Origin: Billgrantia gudaonensis
GTDB lineage: Bacteria; Pseudomonadota; Gammaproteobacteria; Pseudomonadales; Halomonadaceae
Assembly: GCF_900100195.1 (NCBI RefSeq)
Contig: NZ_FNES01000015.1
Span: 37,434-101,433 of the forward strand
DNA: 64,000 bases
Reading direction: 5' to 3'
Part shown: piece after piece, positions 17,419-26,774 of the stretch
How the letters are laid out: each line of letters opens with the position of its first letter
Position numbering within the stretch: position 1 is the first letter of the stretch
Made by a program: the position numbers and the translations under genes
Notes under the pieces: generated by a model
Databases searched by the model: none
Seen by the model: only the letters and a program-made list of their open reading frames with translations
Told to the model about the DNA's origin: nothing

Positions 17419-17554
17419 CACTACGGCTGGTAGCGCTTGCCAGGCGCATGGTCCATGCCAGTTACGCTCCCCTTCGAGGATGATCCGGCCCAGCGCGAGC
17501 AAGGGCGACGCTGGCGCCACAGCCAGGCTGTAGGCAGGGGCCGCACAGCGGCCA

Positions 17555-18286
17555 TCACTTCATCTCGAAGCCGCGCTCGATCAGGAATTCGCGCATGTGC
17601 GGACGTAGCTTGGTATCGAACAACGGCGTGAGATTCTGCGACCAGGTGCTGTCCTTGGGACCGCCCTTCCGACTCCGGTAGTAGGCATGCATGGTGTCGT
17701 CGAAGGCTTCCACCCATTCGCGGTCGTCGGTGTAGCGGTCCTCCTTGAGAATCGCCTCGACGGGCAGGCGGGGCTTCACGTCGGGATCGTGAGCCGGATA
17801 GCCGAGGCACATGCCGAACACCGGATAGACGTGCTGGGGCAACTCGAGCAGGTCGCTGACGGCCCGGGGATCGTTGCGGATGCCGCCGATGTAGCAGATG
17901 CCGAGCCCTTCGGACTCGGCGGCCACCGCCACGTTCTGAGCCATCAAGGCGGTGTCCACCGTGGCTACCAGCAGATGCTCGGTCATGCCACGCACCACCC
18001 GGGCACCGGTACGCTCGGCGGCTTCGGTGGGCCGCTTCATGTCGGCGCAGAACACCAGGAAGGCGCCGCAGCTGGCCACGTAGCCCTGACCGCCGGCGTA
18101 ATCGGCGATCGCCGCGCGTTTCTCGGGGTTCTTCACGTGAATGACGCTGCAGGCCTGCACGTGGCTGGAGGTCGCCGCTGCCTGGCCGGCGCGAATCAGC
18201 TCTTCCAGCAGTTCGCGGGAGACGGGCCGGTCGGCGAACTTGCGAATCGAGCGGTGGGATTTCAGCAATTCGATGGTCGGGTTCAT
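17555..18286 (-). CDS. NfsA-type NADPH-dependent nitroreductase
   Basis: A 243-residue flavoprotein of the NfsA/FRP group. FMN-binding residues lie in SHRSIRKFADRPV (residues 10-22), AATSSHVQACSVIHV and LGICYIGGIRNDP; the C-terminal segment with YTDDREWVEAFDD and FLIERGFEMK is typical of the longer NfsA family rather than NfsB. It reduces nitroaromatics and quinones by two electrons using FMN. It lies 28 bases downstream of the M42 peptidase gene on the same strand. Confidence 0.87.
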   Translation of the reverse strand: MNPTIELLKSHRSIRKFADRPVSRELLEELIRAGQAAATSSHVQACSVIHVKNPEKRAAIADYAGGQGYVASCGAFLVFCADMKRPTEAAERTGARVVRGMTEHLLVATVDTALMAQNVAVAAESEGLGICYIGGIRNDPRAVSDLLELPQHVYPVFGMCLGYPAHDPDVKPRLPVEAILKEDRYTDDREWVEAFDDTMHAYYRSRKGGPKDSTWSQNLTPLFDTKLRPHMREFLIERGFEMK

Positions 18287-18313
18287 GACATCTCGCAGTC
18301 GAATGGTTCGGGA

Positions 18314-19570
18314 TCAGGCGTCGTCGGCTTCGGCTTGCGGCTTGGCACCGCCCTGATGCGCCAGCGGCGAGGCGGTGTCGAGCCGCGGGTGATTGTCGAG
18401 AAACTCGCGATGCGGGTCCGGCAGGGCATCGAGCGCCTGGAGACTGCGGGTCAGGGCATGGATGGCAGCCAGCACGTCCTGAGTATTGCCGGTTTCGGAG
18501 ATGGTGTGCATGTTGCGGATGGGAAAGCCCATCGAGGTGGCGGCACAGTCCACCGCGGCGAGCACGCCGGCCATGCCGTCGGTACCGGTATCCACGCCGA
18601 CGATGTCGCGCTGCAGGGGGATGCCGTGCTCCCGGGCGGTGCTCTCGATGATCCGGTTGAGCTGCTCGCTGGCAATCGAGCCCACCGACAAGGTGCAGCC
18701 CTTGCCCATCTCCAGCGGCTGCATGCGGCGATCGCCGATGCCGGGAGCCGCCACGTAGTCGTGGTTGACGTCCACGCCGATCAGCACGTCGGGTTCGAGC
18801 TCGCCGGCCAGCACCCGGCTGCCGAAGCGGCCGATCTCCTCGTAGCTGGCGATGGCGAACAGCAGGCGCACCTGCCGGGTACCTCCGGCCTCGGCGATCA
18901 GCCGTGCCACTTCGGCGGTGACGAAACAGCCCAGGCCGTTGTCGAGGTAAGCACCGTAGAAGGTGTTGGGGCTGAAGCCGGGACGAATGGGGCGGTCGAG
19001 CAGGATGGTGTCACCGGGACGCACGCCGAGGTTCTCGACCTGCTGCTTCTTGTTCTCGCCGTGAATCTGCAGATCGAGGTAGATCTGTTCCTTCTTGATG
19101 CCCTTGCTGCCATCGCGCTGGCCCGGGTCGGAGAAGTGGATGGCGCCCAGCGCTTCCACGGTGCCACCGCGGATGATGCGATAGCGGCCCGGACTGGCCG
19201 GATCCTCGCTGAACAACTTGACCTCGTGACCGATCAGCACGGTGGGCAGGAAGGAGTCGGTGTTGATCCATATCTTGCCGTCGTCGCCGATGGAGCGCAC
19301 CTGCATGCGAATCTTGTCGGCATGGCCGATGATCATCACCTTGAAGAGGTCGTCTCGGCCGGGGTGGGAGTCCAGCACCACGCCGGCATGCCCCTTGAAC
19401 TGATGCAACTGCCAGCCTTCGGGGGCGAAGCTCTCGAAGTGGGGCTTGAGCACGCCGTAGGTCATGGCCCCTTCCAACCCGACGGGGCTCGGGGCATCGA
19501 GGATTCGCCGCATCAACTCGAACTGCGATTCCGGCATGGGCTGGGTCCAGGGCTGGTTCGCTTCGCTCAT
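18314..19570 (-). CDS. M42 family aminopeptidase
   Basis: A 418-residue metallopeptidase of the M42 (glutamyl aminopeptidase/TET) type. Metal and catalytic motifs in order: MIIGHADKIRM, GAYLDNGLGCF, SYEEIGRFGS (Glu-Glu), IGVDVNHDY and NMHTISETGN. These proteins form large cytosolic complexes that trim short peptides. The Met at 19570 (MSEANQPWTQ) suits the family N-terminus better than the upstream in-frame Met at 19621. It sits upstream of the nitroreductase. Confidence 0.87.
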   Translation of the reverse strand: MSEANQPWTQPMPESQFELMRRILDAPSPVGLEGAMTYGVLKPHFESFAPEGWQLHQFKGHAGVVLDSHPGRDDLFKVMIIGHADKIRMQVRSIGDDGKIWINTDSFLPTVLIGHEVKLFSEDPASPGRYRIIRGGTVEALGAIHFSDPGQRDGSKGIKKEQIYLDLQIHGENKKQQVENLGVRPGDTILLDRPIRPGFSPNTFYGAYLDNGLGCFVTAEVARLIAEAGGTRQVRLLFAIASYEEIGRFGSRVLAGELEPDVLIGVDVNHDYVAAPGIGDRRMQPLEMGKGCTLSVGSIASEQLNRIIESTAREHGIPLQRDIVGVDTGTDGMAGVLAAVDCAATSMGFPIRNMHTISETGNTQDVLAAIHALTRSLQALDALPDPHREFLDNHPRLDTASPLAHQGGAKPQAEADDA

Positions 19571-19747
19571 GGCTACTCTCGCTGTGTCGGGGAAGAAAGC
19601 TTCCAGTTTGCCAGATTTCACGACTCTCGGCTGCGCACCCGACCGAGATCAACAGCAAAGGCTCCATCAGACAAACGTGAAACATCCCTCCGCAAGTCGG
19701 CATGGAAAGGGGTATGCTGTGACATGGTTCATCGACCGGGAGGCTTC

Positions 19748-20515
19748 ATGTCGAACTTCACCCTGAGACCACGTCCCCGCGGTGGCCGCTGGCCGGTGGC
19801 ACCGGCCCAGCTGGGCTTCGTGCTACTGGTGGTCGCGGCACTGATGATGGGCGGGGCCGGACCGGCCTACCGTCTGGATCTCCTGCCCCTGGGCACCGCC
19901 TTCGATGTCCTGCGACTGGGCGCCTACGTGGCCGTGGGCGCGGCGGCGCTGGGGCTGATCGCCGTGCTGATCGCCACGCTGTGCCGACGCTGGAAACCGG
20001 CATTCGCAGGGCTGCTGGTGATCGCCGCGGTCGCGGCCATGCTCGTGGGGCCCTGGGAAATGATGCATCGCGCCCAGCGCGTGCCGCCCATTCACGACAT
20101 CACCACCGACACGACGAATCCGCCCGCCTTCGAAGCACTCGCCGAGGCCCGCGAGGCCGCCCCCAACGGGGTGGAGTATCCCGGCGAGTCCTTTGCCCGC
20201 CGTCAGCGCAGTGCCTATCCCTGGGTGCAACCGATCACGCTGCCGTTGCCGCTGGCCGAGGTACGCGACGCTGCCGAAGCCACGGCGCGCGAGATGGGCT
20301 GGGAGATCGCCGCCGTGGAGGAACGGCACATCGAGGCGACGGCCACCACGCGCTGGTTCGGCTTCAAGGACGACGTGGCGATCCGCCTGACTCCGGAAGA
20401 CGATGGCGTGCGCGTCGACGTGCGCTCCGCCTCGCGCCTCGGCCAGAGCGACCTGGGTACCAACGCCGGGCGAATTCACGATTACCTGACGGCCCTGCAC
20501 GCCCGCGTGGAGTGA
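19748..20515 (+). CDS. DUF1499 domain membrane protein
   Basis: A 255-residue protein with three hydrophobic segments in the first 110 residues and a DUF1499 domain after that (PPIHDITTDTTNPPAFEAL, then WVQPITLPLP and ATARTMGW-like helix AEATAREMGWEIAAV). The PPIHDITTDT block is diagnostic. Function is unknown. The ATG at 19748 follows GGGAGG at 7 bases; the very long open frame to the left is an antisense shadow. It is followed by arfB on the same strand. Confidence 0.85.
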   Translation: MSNFTLRPRPRGGRWPVAPAQLGFVLLVVAALMMGGAGPAYRLDLLPLGTAFDVLRLGAYVAVGAAALGLIAVLIATLCRRWKPAFAGLLVIAAVAAMLVGPWEMMHRAQRVPPIHDITTDTTNPPAFEALAEAREAAPNGVEYPGESFARRQRSAYPWVQPITLPLPLAEVRDAAEATAREMGWEIAAVEERHIEATATTRWFGFKDDVAIRLTPEDDGVRVDVRSASRLGQSDLGTNAGRIHDYLTALHARVE

Positions 20516-20562
20516 TGCCATGTTAGCCTGCCCTCTCACCCGGAAGTCGAACGAGCCTCACC

Positions 20563-20976
20563 ATGCTGCGCATCTCCAACTCCGTTGAACTGGGCGACTG
20601 GGAGATAGAGATCCACGCCATTCGCGCCCAGGGGGCCGGCGGCCAGAACGTCAACAAGGTCGCCTCGGCGGTGCACCTGCGCTTCGATATCCCCCGTTCC
20701 AGCCTGCCGCCCTTCTACAAGGAGCGGCTGCTGGCGCTCGGCGACCAGCGCATCAGCAAGGAGGGCGTGGTGGTGATCAAGGCCCAGCGCTTCCGCACGC
20801 AGGAGCAGAACCGCGAGGATGCTCTGGAACGCCTGCGCGAACTGATCCGCGAGGCGATCAGGCAGCGCAAGGTTCGCAAGCCGACCAAACCCACCAAGGG
20901 CTCTCAGCGGCGGCGCCTGGACAAGAAGACCCGCAAGGGCCAGACCAAGGCGCTGCGCGGCAAGGTTCGCGAGTGA
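20563..20976 (+). CDS. arfB: Alternative ribosome-rescue factor ArfB
   Basis: A 137-residue class I release-factor-like peptidyl-tRNA hydrolase that frees stalled ribosomes. It has the catalytic Gly26-Gly27-Gln28 in AIRAQGAGGQNVNKVASAVH and the long basic C-terminal tail (KPTKPTKGSQRRRLDKKTRK) that enters the mRNA channel. Length equals that of the family. Its stop overlaps the GTG of the DUF1289 gene, so the two are translationally coupled, a common arrangement in gammaproteobacteria. Confidence 0.93.
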   Translation: MLRISNSVELGDWEIEIHAIRAQGAGGQNVNKVASAVHLRFDIPRSSLPPFYKERLLALGDQRISKEGVVVIKAQRFRTQEQNREDALERLRELIREAIRQRKVRKPTKPTKGSQRRRLDKKTRKGQTKALRGKVRE

Positions 20977-21191
20977 CCCTCGACAACGTGAAGGCCATGG
21001 AGAAGATGCCTCCCAGCGAAAAACGCCTCGCCTCACCCTGCATTCAGGTCTGCCGGATCGACTCGACGACGCAGCGCTGCGAAGGCTGCCGGCGCACCCT
21101 CGATGAGATCGCTCGCTGGCGCAGCATGAGCGAGACCGAGCGCGCCGCGGTGTGGGCACGCCTGGCCGCCGACCCTCATTCCCCGGCGTGA
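20973..21191 (+). CDS. DUF1289 domain protein
   Basis: A 72-residue protein with the DUF1289 zinc-finger-like pattern: SPCIQVCRIDSTTQRCEGCR followed by RTLDEIARWRSMSE. Four cysteines are arranged C-x3-C...C-x2-C. GTG at 20973 overlaps the arfB stop; an internal ATG at 20997 is an alternative start. The last 16 bases overlap the convergent proline-racemase-like gene. Function is unknown. Confidence 0.82.
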   Translation: MTLDNVKAMEKMPPSEKRLASPCIQVCRIDSTTQRCEGCRRTLDEIARWRSMSETERAAVWARLAADPHSPA

Positions 21192-22225
21192 TGGCCGCTG
21201 GTCAGAATGTGGTGCAGACCCGCACACTCCACCATGGGATCCTCGCAATTGACCACCACTTCGGCACGCGAGAGGACGTAGCTCTTGCCGGTGATGGTGT
21301 TTTCCACCACCTGGTGGGTGCCTTCGCGACGCGTGCCGGTGAACTCGCCGATGAAGCCGGTCTCGCGCAGTGAGACGGTTTCCAGCCTGTCGCCCGGTTT
21401 GATGAGTCCCTCATGGTTCATCAGGGCCAGGCGCGCCGAGGTGCCGGTGCCCGTGGTGCTGCGACAGATCACCCCGGGGTGCACGTAGGTGGCCGAGCGC
21501 GAGCGGTAGAAGTCATCGGCCACCTGTTCCACCGGGCCCATGAAGTGCAGAAAGGGCAGCGGCCCCACATCGCCCAGGGTGTAGTGCGAGAAGCCCCGCT
21601 CCGCCTGGATCGCCTCGACGATCCTGTGGGCACAGTCCGCCAGATCGCGCTCCTCGTCTCGGGTCAGGTCGAAGCCCAGCTCGGCGGCTTCCACCAGCGC
21701 ATAGAAGCCGCCGCTGTAGGCCACCGAGTAGGTCACGTCGCCCAGGTCGGGCACGTGGATGCTGGACCGATAGGTGTCGATGTAGCTGGGCAACCCCTCG
21801 CAGGTGATCGCCTCCACCACGCCGTTCTCCACCAGCGCCTCGATGTGCACGAGCCCCGCCGGCGACTCCAGCGTGAAACGCTGGCGCCCTTCCCGCTTCT
21901 CCACCAGACCGAGTTCCAGCACCGCCGTGGCGGTGCAGATGGTGTTGGAGCCGGAATAGATCGGATAGCCCATCACCTCCATGATGATGTAGCCCACCGC
22001 CGCTTCGGGGTCGCTGGGCGGTACCAGCAGGTCCACCGACATCTCGGGAATGCCGTAGGGTTCGTCGAGTAATAGTTTGCGCAGGCCATCGGCATCGTCG
22101 CGCAGGTAGTGCATCTGCTCGCGCACCGTGGCGCCGGGCAGCAGATCGATGCCGCCGGTGACGATACGGCTCACGTCGCCGCCGGCGTGGGTATCCATCA
22201 TCTGGAAGACGAGTTCTTCCTTCAT
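21176..22225 (-). CDS. Proline racemase superfamily protein with altered active site
   Basis: A 349-residue member of the proline racemase / hydroxyproline epimerase / 3-hydroxyproline dehydratase superfamily: DTHAGGDVSRIVTGG near the start and GTGTSARLALMNHEG near 259-273. In proline racemase the two catalytic cysteines sit in MCGHG and SPCGTG. Here the first site reads Y-S91-G-S-N-T and the second S-T-T258-G-T-G, so neither cysteine is present. Known dehydratases keep one cysteine and have Thr at the second site. The start overlaps the stop of the MDR gene (22222-22225), so the two are co-translated. Confidence 0.82.
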   Translation of the reverse strand: MKEELVFQMMDTHAGGDVSRIVTGGIDLLPGATVREQMHYLRDDADGLRKLLLDEPYGIPEMSVDLLVPPSDPEAAVGYIIMEVMGYPIYSGSNTICTATAVLELGLVEKREGRQRFTLESPAGLVHIEALVENGVVEAITCEGLPSYIDTYRSSIHVPDLGDVTYSVAYSGGFYALVEAAELGFDLTRDEERDLADCAHRIVEAIQAERGFSHYTLGDVGPLPFLHFMGPVEQVADDFYRSRSATYVHPGVICRSTTGTGTSARLALMNHEGLIKPGDRLETVSLRETGFIGEFTGTRREGTHQVVENTITGKSYVLSRAEVVVNCEDPMVECAGLHHILTSGHHAGE

Positions 22226-23397
22226 GCGTTTCCCTCGAGGGCGAAGCGCGCCCCGTGCGCACTCCATTGGCTGTCGGGCACGATCACGATCTTGCCCAGG
22301 TAGTTGCTGCCGCGGGCGACGAAGTAGCGCTCGGCGTCGTGAAGCTCGGAGAGCTTGAAGGCGGCGTGCAGCACCGGCTTGAGGTCGCCGCCGCGTATCC
22401 AGGCCACCAGCTGCTCGGCCTCCTCGCGAGTGCCGTGAGAGACGCCGAAGATCTGCACCTGATAGAGGTAGATGCGCGTCCACATGATCTCGCTGAGGTT
22501 GCCGCCGCTGGCCCCGGCGATGGAGAGCCGTGGATAGGTGCTGCGGGCCTTCATGTCGCCGATCATGGTGTCGATGAAGCGGTCGGTCATCTCGCCGCCG
22601 ACGAGATCCATCACTGCGTCGATGGGCGCTCCACCGGTGACCGAGAGGGTGCGTTCGACGAATGAGGCCAGGTCGCCGCGGTCGATCACCGCCTCGGCGC
22701 CCAGCGACAGCAGGGCGTCGGCCTTCTCGGGCTGGCTCACCGCGTAGGGAATGGCACCGACGATGCGACACAGCTGGATCAGCGCCGTGCCCACGCCGCC
22801 GCTGGCGCCGGTGACGAGCACCCGCTCCCCCGCGCTGACCCGGGCCGAGGTCATCATGTGGTAGGCCGTCTGGTAGGAGCACATGCCCATGGCGGCGAGT
22901 TCGGCATCGGCGAGCTCCGGGTTGGGCACGTGGTGAAACTGGTCCGAGGGCACCGCGACGTACTCGGCGAAGCCGCCGTCGGCACCGTGACCGTAGTAGT
23001 CGGGCATCAGGTTGATATCGCGGCGCGCATCGGGATAGAGGTTGAAGTCGAGCAGGCCGCGCTCGCCGATGCGCCCGGCCTCGACTCCCTCGCCGACGGC
23101 GACCACGCGCCCGGCCACGTCGGCGCCCTGGATGCGCGGAAAGGTCAGGGTCGCTTCGCCGCCCATGGCAAAGGAGGTCACCTCGCCCTTCTCCTTGGTG
23201 GGATAGAGCCCTTCGCGCGCCTTGCGGTCGGTATTGTTCTTGGCCGTTGCCGTGACCTGCACCAGCACCTCGCCGGGTCCCGGCCTGGGGGTGGGCACGT
23301 CCTGGCGATAGACCAGCTTGTCGATATCGCCGTGCCCGGTGAGCACCATGGCGGCCATGGTCTCGGGCACGGTGTCGGGAAGGGGTGCGCTAGCCAT
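22222..23397 (-). CDS. MDR family (zinc-type alcohol dehydrogenase/quinone) oxidoreductase
   Basis: A 391-residue medium-chain dehydrogenase/reductase. Features: PRPGPGEVLVQVTATAKNNT at the N-terminus, FPRIQGADVAGRVVAVGEGV, the Rossmann motif VTGASGGVGTALIQL, and LKPVLHAAFKLSELHDAERY at the C-terminus. The catalytic zinc cysteine of true alcohol dehydrogenases is replaced (KNNTDRK), as in quinone reductase-like members. The start at 23397 omits a 16-residue upstream extension. It is coupled to the proline-racemase-like gene, so both probably act on one substrate. Confidence 0.85.
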   Translation of the reverse strand: MASAPLPDTVPETMAAMVLTGHGDIDKLVYRQDVPTPRPGPGEVLVQVTATAKNNTDRKAREGLYPTKEKGEVTSFAMGGEATLTFPRIQGADVAGRVVAVGEGVEAGRIGERGLLDFNLYPDARRDINLMPDYYGHGADGGFAEYVAVPSDQFHHVPNPELADAELAAMGMCSYQTAYHMMTSARVSAGERVLVTGASGGVGTALIQLCRIVGAIPYAVSQPEKADALLSLGAEAVIDRGDLASFVERTLSVTGGAPIDAVMDLVGGEMTDRFIDTMIGDMKARSTYPRLSIAGASGGNLSEIMWTRIYLYQVQIFGVSHGTREEAEQLVAWIRGGDLKPVLHAAFKLSELHDAERYFVARGSNYLGKIVIVPDSQWSAHGARFALEGNA

Positions 23398-23559
23398 CGG
23401 CTGCCTCCTGGGTTGGGCCGTGTCAAAGGCGCGACGATAGTGCAATCGGCCGTCGCATGAAAAGAGCGGTTCGTTCTTGATTTGCCCGGTTTTCTCGCAA
23501 CTTTTTCTGTTGCCTCGCCGCGCCGGGCATGCTGCCCTGCGAGCGGAGCCGGTAGCTCG

Positions 23560-24528
23560 CTACAACCAGTGCTTGCGACGGAACAGCCACAGCAGCGAGA
23601 CGCCGATGGCCAGCATCACCGCGAGCACCACGAAGTAGCCATAGCGGTAGGCGAGTTCCGGCATGTGCGCGAAGTTCATGCCGTAGATGCCGGCAATGAA
23701 GGTCAGCGGCACGAAGATGGCGGTGATCACCGTCAGTACCCGCATGGTGAGGTTGAGCTGGTGCGAGGAGAGCGAGATGTAGCCGTCGATCAGATCGCCG
23801 CAAATGTCATAGTACATCTGGGTCAGGCTGTGAAGGCGCTCGAATCGCTCGTGCACGTCGTTGATGGCGTGGAAGGTATCCTCGTTGCCCCGGGGCAGGT
23901 GGGAGTAGTCGTAAGCGGTCAGGTCCTGGGTGATGCCGACGTGGTAATTGAACACCCGACGCATTTTCACCAGCCGCGAGCGATAAGCGATGATGCGGCG
24001 CATCAGGGCGTCGCTGCCGTCGTCTAGCAGGGCGTCTTCCAGGTCGCTCAAGGCATTCTCGAACTCGAGCAGGCTGTCCAGATAGTACCCGGCAGAGAGG
24101 TACATCACGCGCAGCGCCACGTGCTCGGGCGAGCGGCGCAGCAGCACGCCGCCCTCGGCGTCGAACAGGCGGTCGATGCTCAGCGCCTTGCCGGGATGCA
24201 GGGTGATCAAGAAGCGCTCGCCGAGAAAGAAGGCCATCTGCTGGGGCGTGTAGTTGAGCTCGGCATCGAAGGCGGAGATTCCGCGGTAGAGGATCAGGGT
24301 GTGGTTCTCGAACTCTTCGATCTTGGGCGGATGACGCTCGCGATGGGCATCCTCGATGGCCATGGGGTGGCAGCCGAACGCCTCCAGCAGCTCGCGCTCG
24401 CGAGCTATCGGCTCTCCCTGCATGTCGATCCAGATATGCCCCTGCGGCGCCGCCTGCCAGGTGGCGATCAGTTCCTCGCCGCCCAGATGCTCCTGGCCTT
24501 CGCCATCCAACCATCGCGTACGAATCAT
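23560..24528 (-). CDS. CorA family divalent cation transporter (ZntB-like)
   Basis: A 322-residue CorA-superfamily channel. A soluble N-terminal domain is followed by two C-terminal membrane helices with the signature YGMNF between them (AGIYGMNFAHMPEL) and a short basic end RRKHWL. The soluble part has HPPKIEEFENHTLILYRG, as in ZntB/CorA proteins. It transports Mg2+ or Zn2+ across the inner membrane. The ATG at 24528 was preferred because AGGGAG lies 7 bases upstream; an alternative start lies five codons earlier. Confidence 0.88.
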   Translation of the reverse strand: MIRTRWLDGEGQEHLGGEELIATWQAAPQGHIWIDMQGEPIARERELLEAFGCHPMAIEDAHRERHPPKIEEFENHTLILYRGISAFDAELNYTPQQMAFFLGERFLITLHPGKALSIDRLFDAEGGVLLRRSPEHVALRVMYLSAGYYLDSLLEFENALSDLEDALLDDGSDALMRRIIAYRSRLVKMRRVFNYHVGITQDLTAYDYSHLPRGNEDTFHAINDVHERFERLHSLTQMYYDICGDLIDGYISLSSHQLNLTMRVLTVITAIFVPLTFIAGIYGMNFAHMPELAYRYGYFVVLAVMLAIGVSLLWLFRRKHWL

Positions 24529-24644
24529 CGCGTTCTCCCTCACGGATTACTTGTCTTGGCGCGTCTCGCCACCGCCCGCGTTTCGCTGGTTGCCAGCATA
24601 GCGAAATCGCCGGCCCCGGTACGAGACACTCGGCTCCGCGAGAC

Positions 24645-25550
24645 TCACGGTGTCGGCGCCTGAGCTTCCGCCTGGGCTTCGGTCAGCCGCTCCAGCGGCA
24701 CGGGCCCCTCGAGAAAGCCGAACATCCAGGTCAACGCCCCGGGCAGGCTGGCCCGCCACACTCGCCAGGTATGGCCGCCGGAAAACGTCTCCAGCGTGAT
24801 GCGGTAGGGCTGGTTCGGCTCCAACGCTTGGTAGATCAGACGCGTGTGATGCAGGGCATTGAAGACGTCGCGGTCGCCGGCACTGAGGTAAAGCGGCACC
24901 ACCAGTTCGCCGGCCAGGTAGGCATCGAGGTGGGCAGTGTAGTTGCGCGCCTTCCACAGCGCGACATCGAACTCGCCCGCCGCATCGAGAAAGGCGGGAT
25001 GGCGCCAGGCGGAGGAGTCGTCCGGCGGCAGGGGATGGTAGCTGGCCGGACTCAGCGCGGCCGCGGCGGCGAAGCGTTCGGGGCGCTCCAGGGCGAAGTT
25101 GACGGAGCCGTAGCCACCGGCGGATAGACCGGCCACGCCGCGCCAGGCGCGCTCCGGAACCACCTGCCAAGTGGCCTCCACGTGGGGTATGAGATCGTCG
25201 AAGAAGGCGCGCCGGGCGGGCTCGTTGTAGCCGTCGATCCACCAGCTGCGGCTGCCGGGCATGACGATGACCGCCGGCGGGATCACGCCCTCGCGGATCA
25301 GGCGGTCGGCGGTACGCTCGAGGCCGCCGCGCTCGACCCAATCGGAGGCATCGCCGAAGGAGCCATGCAGCAGATAGATGGCCGGATAGGCCTGCTGCGC
25401 ACTGCGATAGCCGTCGGGCAGATAGAGCGTATAGGGGTAGTCGCGGCCCAGCACCGCGGACGCGAAGCGGTGATGACTGATCTGGCCGGCCAGCAGCGGT
25501 GAGCAGAACAGCAGCACTAGCATGCCGATGGCACAGCACCGAAACGTCAT
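24645..25550 (-). CDS. Exported alpha/beta-hydrolase (esterase D-like)
   Basis: A 301-residue enzyme with a signal peptide (MTFRCCAIGMLVLLFCSPLL, cleavage after LAG). The fold is that of esterase D / enterochelin esterase-like proteins: YPAIYLLHGSFGDASDW, the nucleophile elbow GVAGLSAGGYGS with its serine, and the catalytic histidine in FSGGHTWRVWR. It should hydrolyse small esters in the periplasm. The start at 25550 follows GGGAG by 8 bases and directly precedes the signal sequence. Confidence 0.85.
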   Translation of the reverse strand: MTFRCCAIGMLVLLFCSPLLAGQISHHRFASAVLGRDYPYTLYLPDGYRSAQQAYPAIYLLHGSFGDASDWVERGGLERTADRLIREGVIPPAVIVMPGSRSWWIDGYNEPARRAFFDDLIPHVEATWQVVPERAWRGVAGLSAGGYGSVNFALERPERFAAAAALSPASYHPLPPDDSSAWRHPAFLDAAGEFDVALWKARNYTAHLDAYLAGELVVPLYLSAGDRDVFNALHHTRLIYQALEPNQPYRITLETFSGGHTWRVWRASLPGALTWMFGFLEGPVPLERLTEAQAEAQAPTP

Positions 25551-25690
25551 GATCGGACTCCCGATACCCAAGCGAGAATGACATCGTCATTGCACGAGGA
25601 ATGTTTGCGTTCCGACGTGGTCGGACAGCCTGGCAGGCGCCGACGTTCCACTCCGCTTCACACGACGACACGACACAGGCCCGGTAGCCC

Positions 25691-26710
25691 ATGAAAGGAC
25701 GCATCGAGGAAATCTACTGGCTCAGGTTCTACGGCTGCCTGGCTGTCTTCCTTTTCCACCTGATCCTGCGCATCGAAGACAACTACCTGTCGCACCTGAC
25801 CCTGGATCTCGCGCGCATTCCATTGGTCCTGGGCACGCCGATCTTCATCTTCATTTCGATCTTCCTCTTTTCAGCCCGCTATGGCGACGCCGTCCCCCAC
25901 CACTTCCTGGCCAACCGTTTCAAGTACGTCATGGTGCCCTACCTGGTCTACGGGCTGATCTACTCGCTGGCCGAGTATGTGCGGGTCAAGGCCAATGGCG
26001 ATTCGCTCGGTTTTGCCGGCCACATGACCGAGTACCTGGTGTTCGCCGGCTGGCACGGCTATTTCCTGATCATCGCCATGCAGTTCTACGTGCTGTTCTG
26101 GCTCTACAATCGCTTCCGGCTCTGGCACTGGCTCTCTTCGGGTCCAGGGCTGGTAATCGGAGCGCTCATCAGCATGGGCTACTGGGGCTACTTCCGTTGG
26201 CAGGGCCTCGAGCCACCGGGATACCTGCACTGGATCGCGCCAATCGGCTGGATCTACCTGTTCTTCCTCGCCGTGCTGCTGGTCAGCGCTTATCCGAACC
26301 TGATGAAGCGACGCTGGTTTCGCTGCTTCGCCAATCCGGCCTGGCTGCTGGCTACCGTGGCGGGTATCGTGCTGTTCACGCTGCGCGGCGAGCTCGAATA
26401 CTCCTCCAAAGAAACCTGGGTGGTGCCGCTGTTCATCTTTTCGGCGCTGTGGGCCATGAACTGGCTGGCCGATCGTCCGGCACCGCGATTGGTGAAGCAA
26501 GTCAACGAGTATTCCTTCGGCATTTATCTGGCTCATCCGCTGTTCTTTTCCGTCGTCGACTTCGTCACCTGGCAGGTCAAGGTTCCACTGTGGCTCTATG
26601 CATCGGCACTGGCGGCAGTCGGCATGGGCGGCTCGGTCATGCTCAATCGGATCGTCAACCGCAGCCACTGGAGCGGACTGATGTTCGGCAAGCGCCTGCA
26701 CGTTCCATGA
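25691..26710 (+). CDS. Membrane acyltransferase (acyltransferase 3 family)
   Basis: A 339-residue integral membrane protein with about ten hydrophobic helices. The first segment IYWLRFYGCLAVFLFHLILR contains the R...H arrangement of acyltransferase 3 proteins, and EYSFGIYLAHPLFFSVVDF near the end is another family block. Such enzymes transfer acetyl or acyl groups to extracytoplasmic sugars or lipids. It is divergent from the exported esterase, which may act on the same class of molecule; this is only a positional suggestion. Confidence 0.82.
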   Translation: MKGRIEEIYWLRFYGCLAVFLFHLILRIEDNYLSHLTLDLARIPLVLGTPIFIFISIFLFSARYGDAVPHHFLANRFKYVMVPYLVYGLIYSLAEYVRVKANGDSLGFAGHMTEYLVFAGWHGYFLIIAMQFYVLFWLYNRFRLWHWLSSGPGLVIGALISMGYWGYFRWQGLEPPGYLHWIAPIGWIYLFFLAVLLVSAYPNLMKRRWFRCFANPAWLLATVAGIVLFTLRGELEYSSKETWVVPLFIFSALWAMNWLADRPAPRLVKQVNEYSFGIYLAHPLFFSVVDFVTWQVKVPLWLYASALAAVGMGGSVMLNRIVNRSHWSGLMFGKRLHVP

Positions 26711-26774
26711 AGACGCCGATTCGTCAACTGCGCTAGGCTGGGAGGACGATGTTGGGCTGACTGGGGGGTTCCCG

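Noticed and set aside
17687..20515. A 942-codon open frame on the plus strand
   Set aside because: Its first 2 kb is antisense to the nitroreductase and M42 peptidase genes and reads as low-complexity His/Gly/Ala-rich protein. Only the part from 19748 (DUF1499) has family motifs and a ribosome site.
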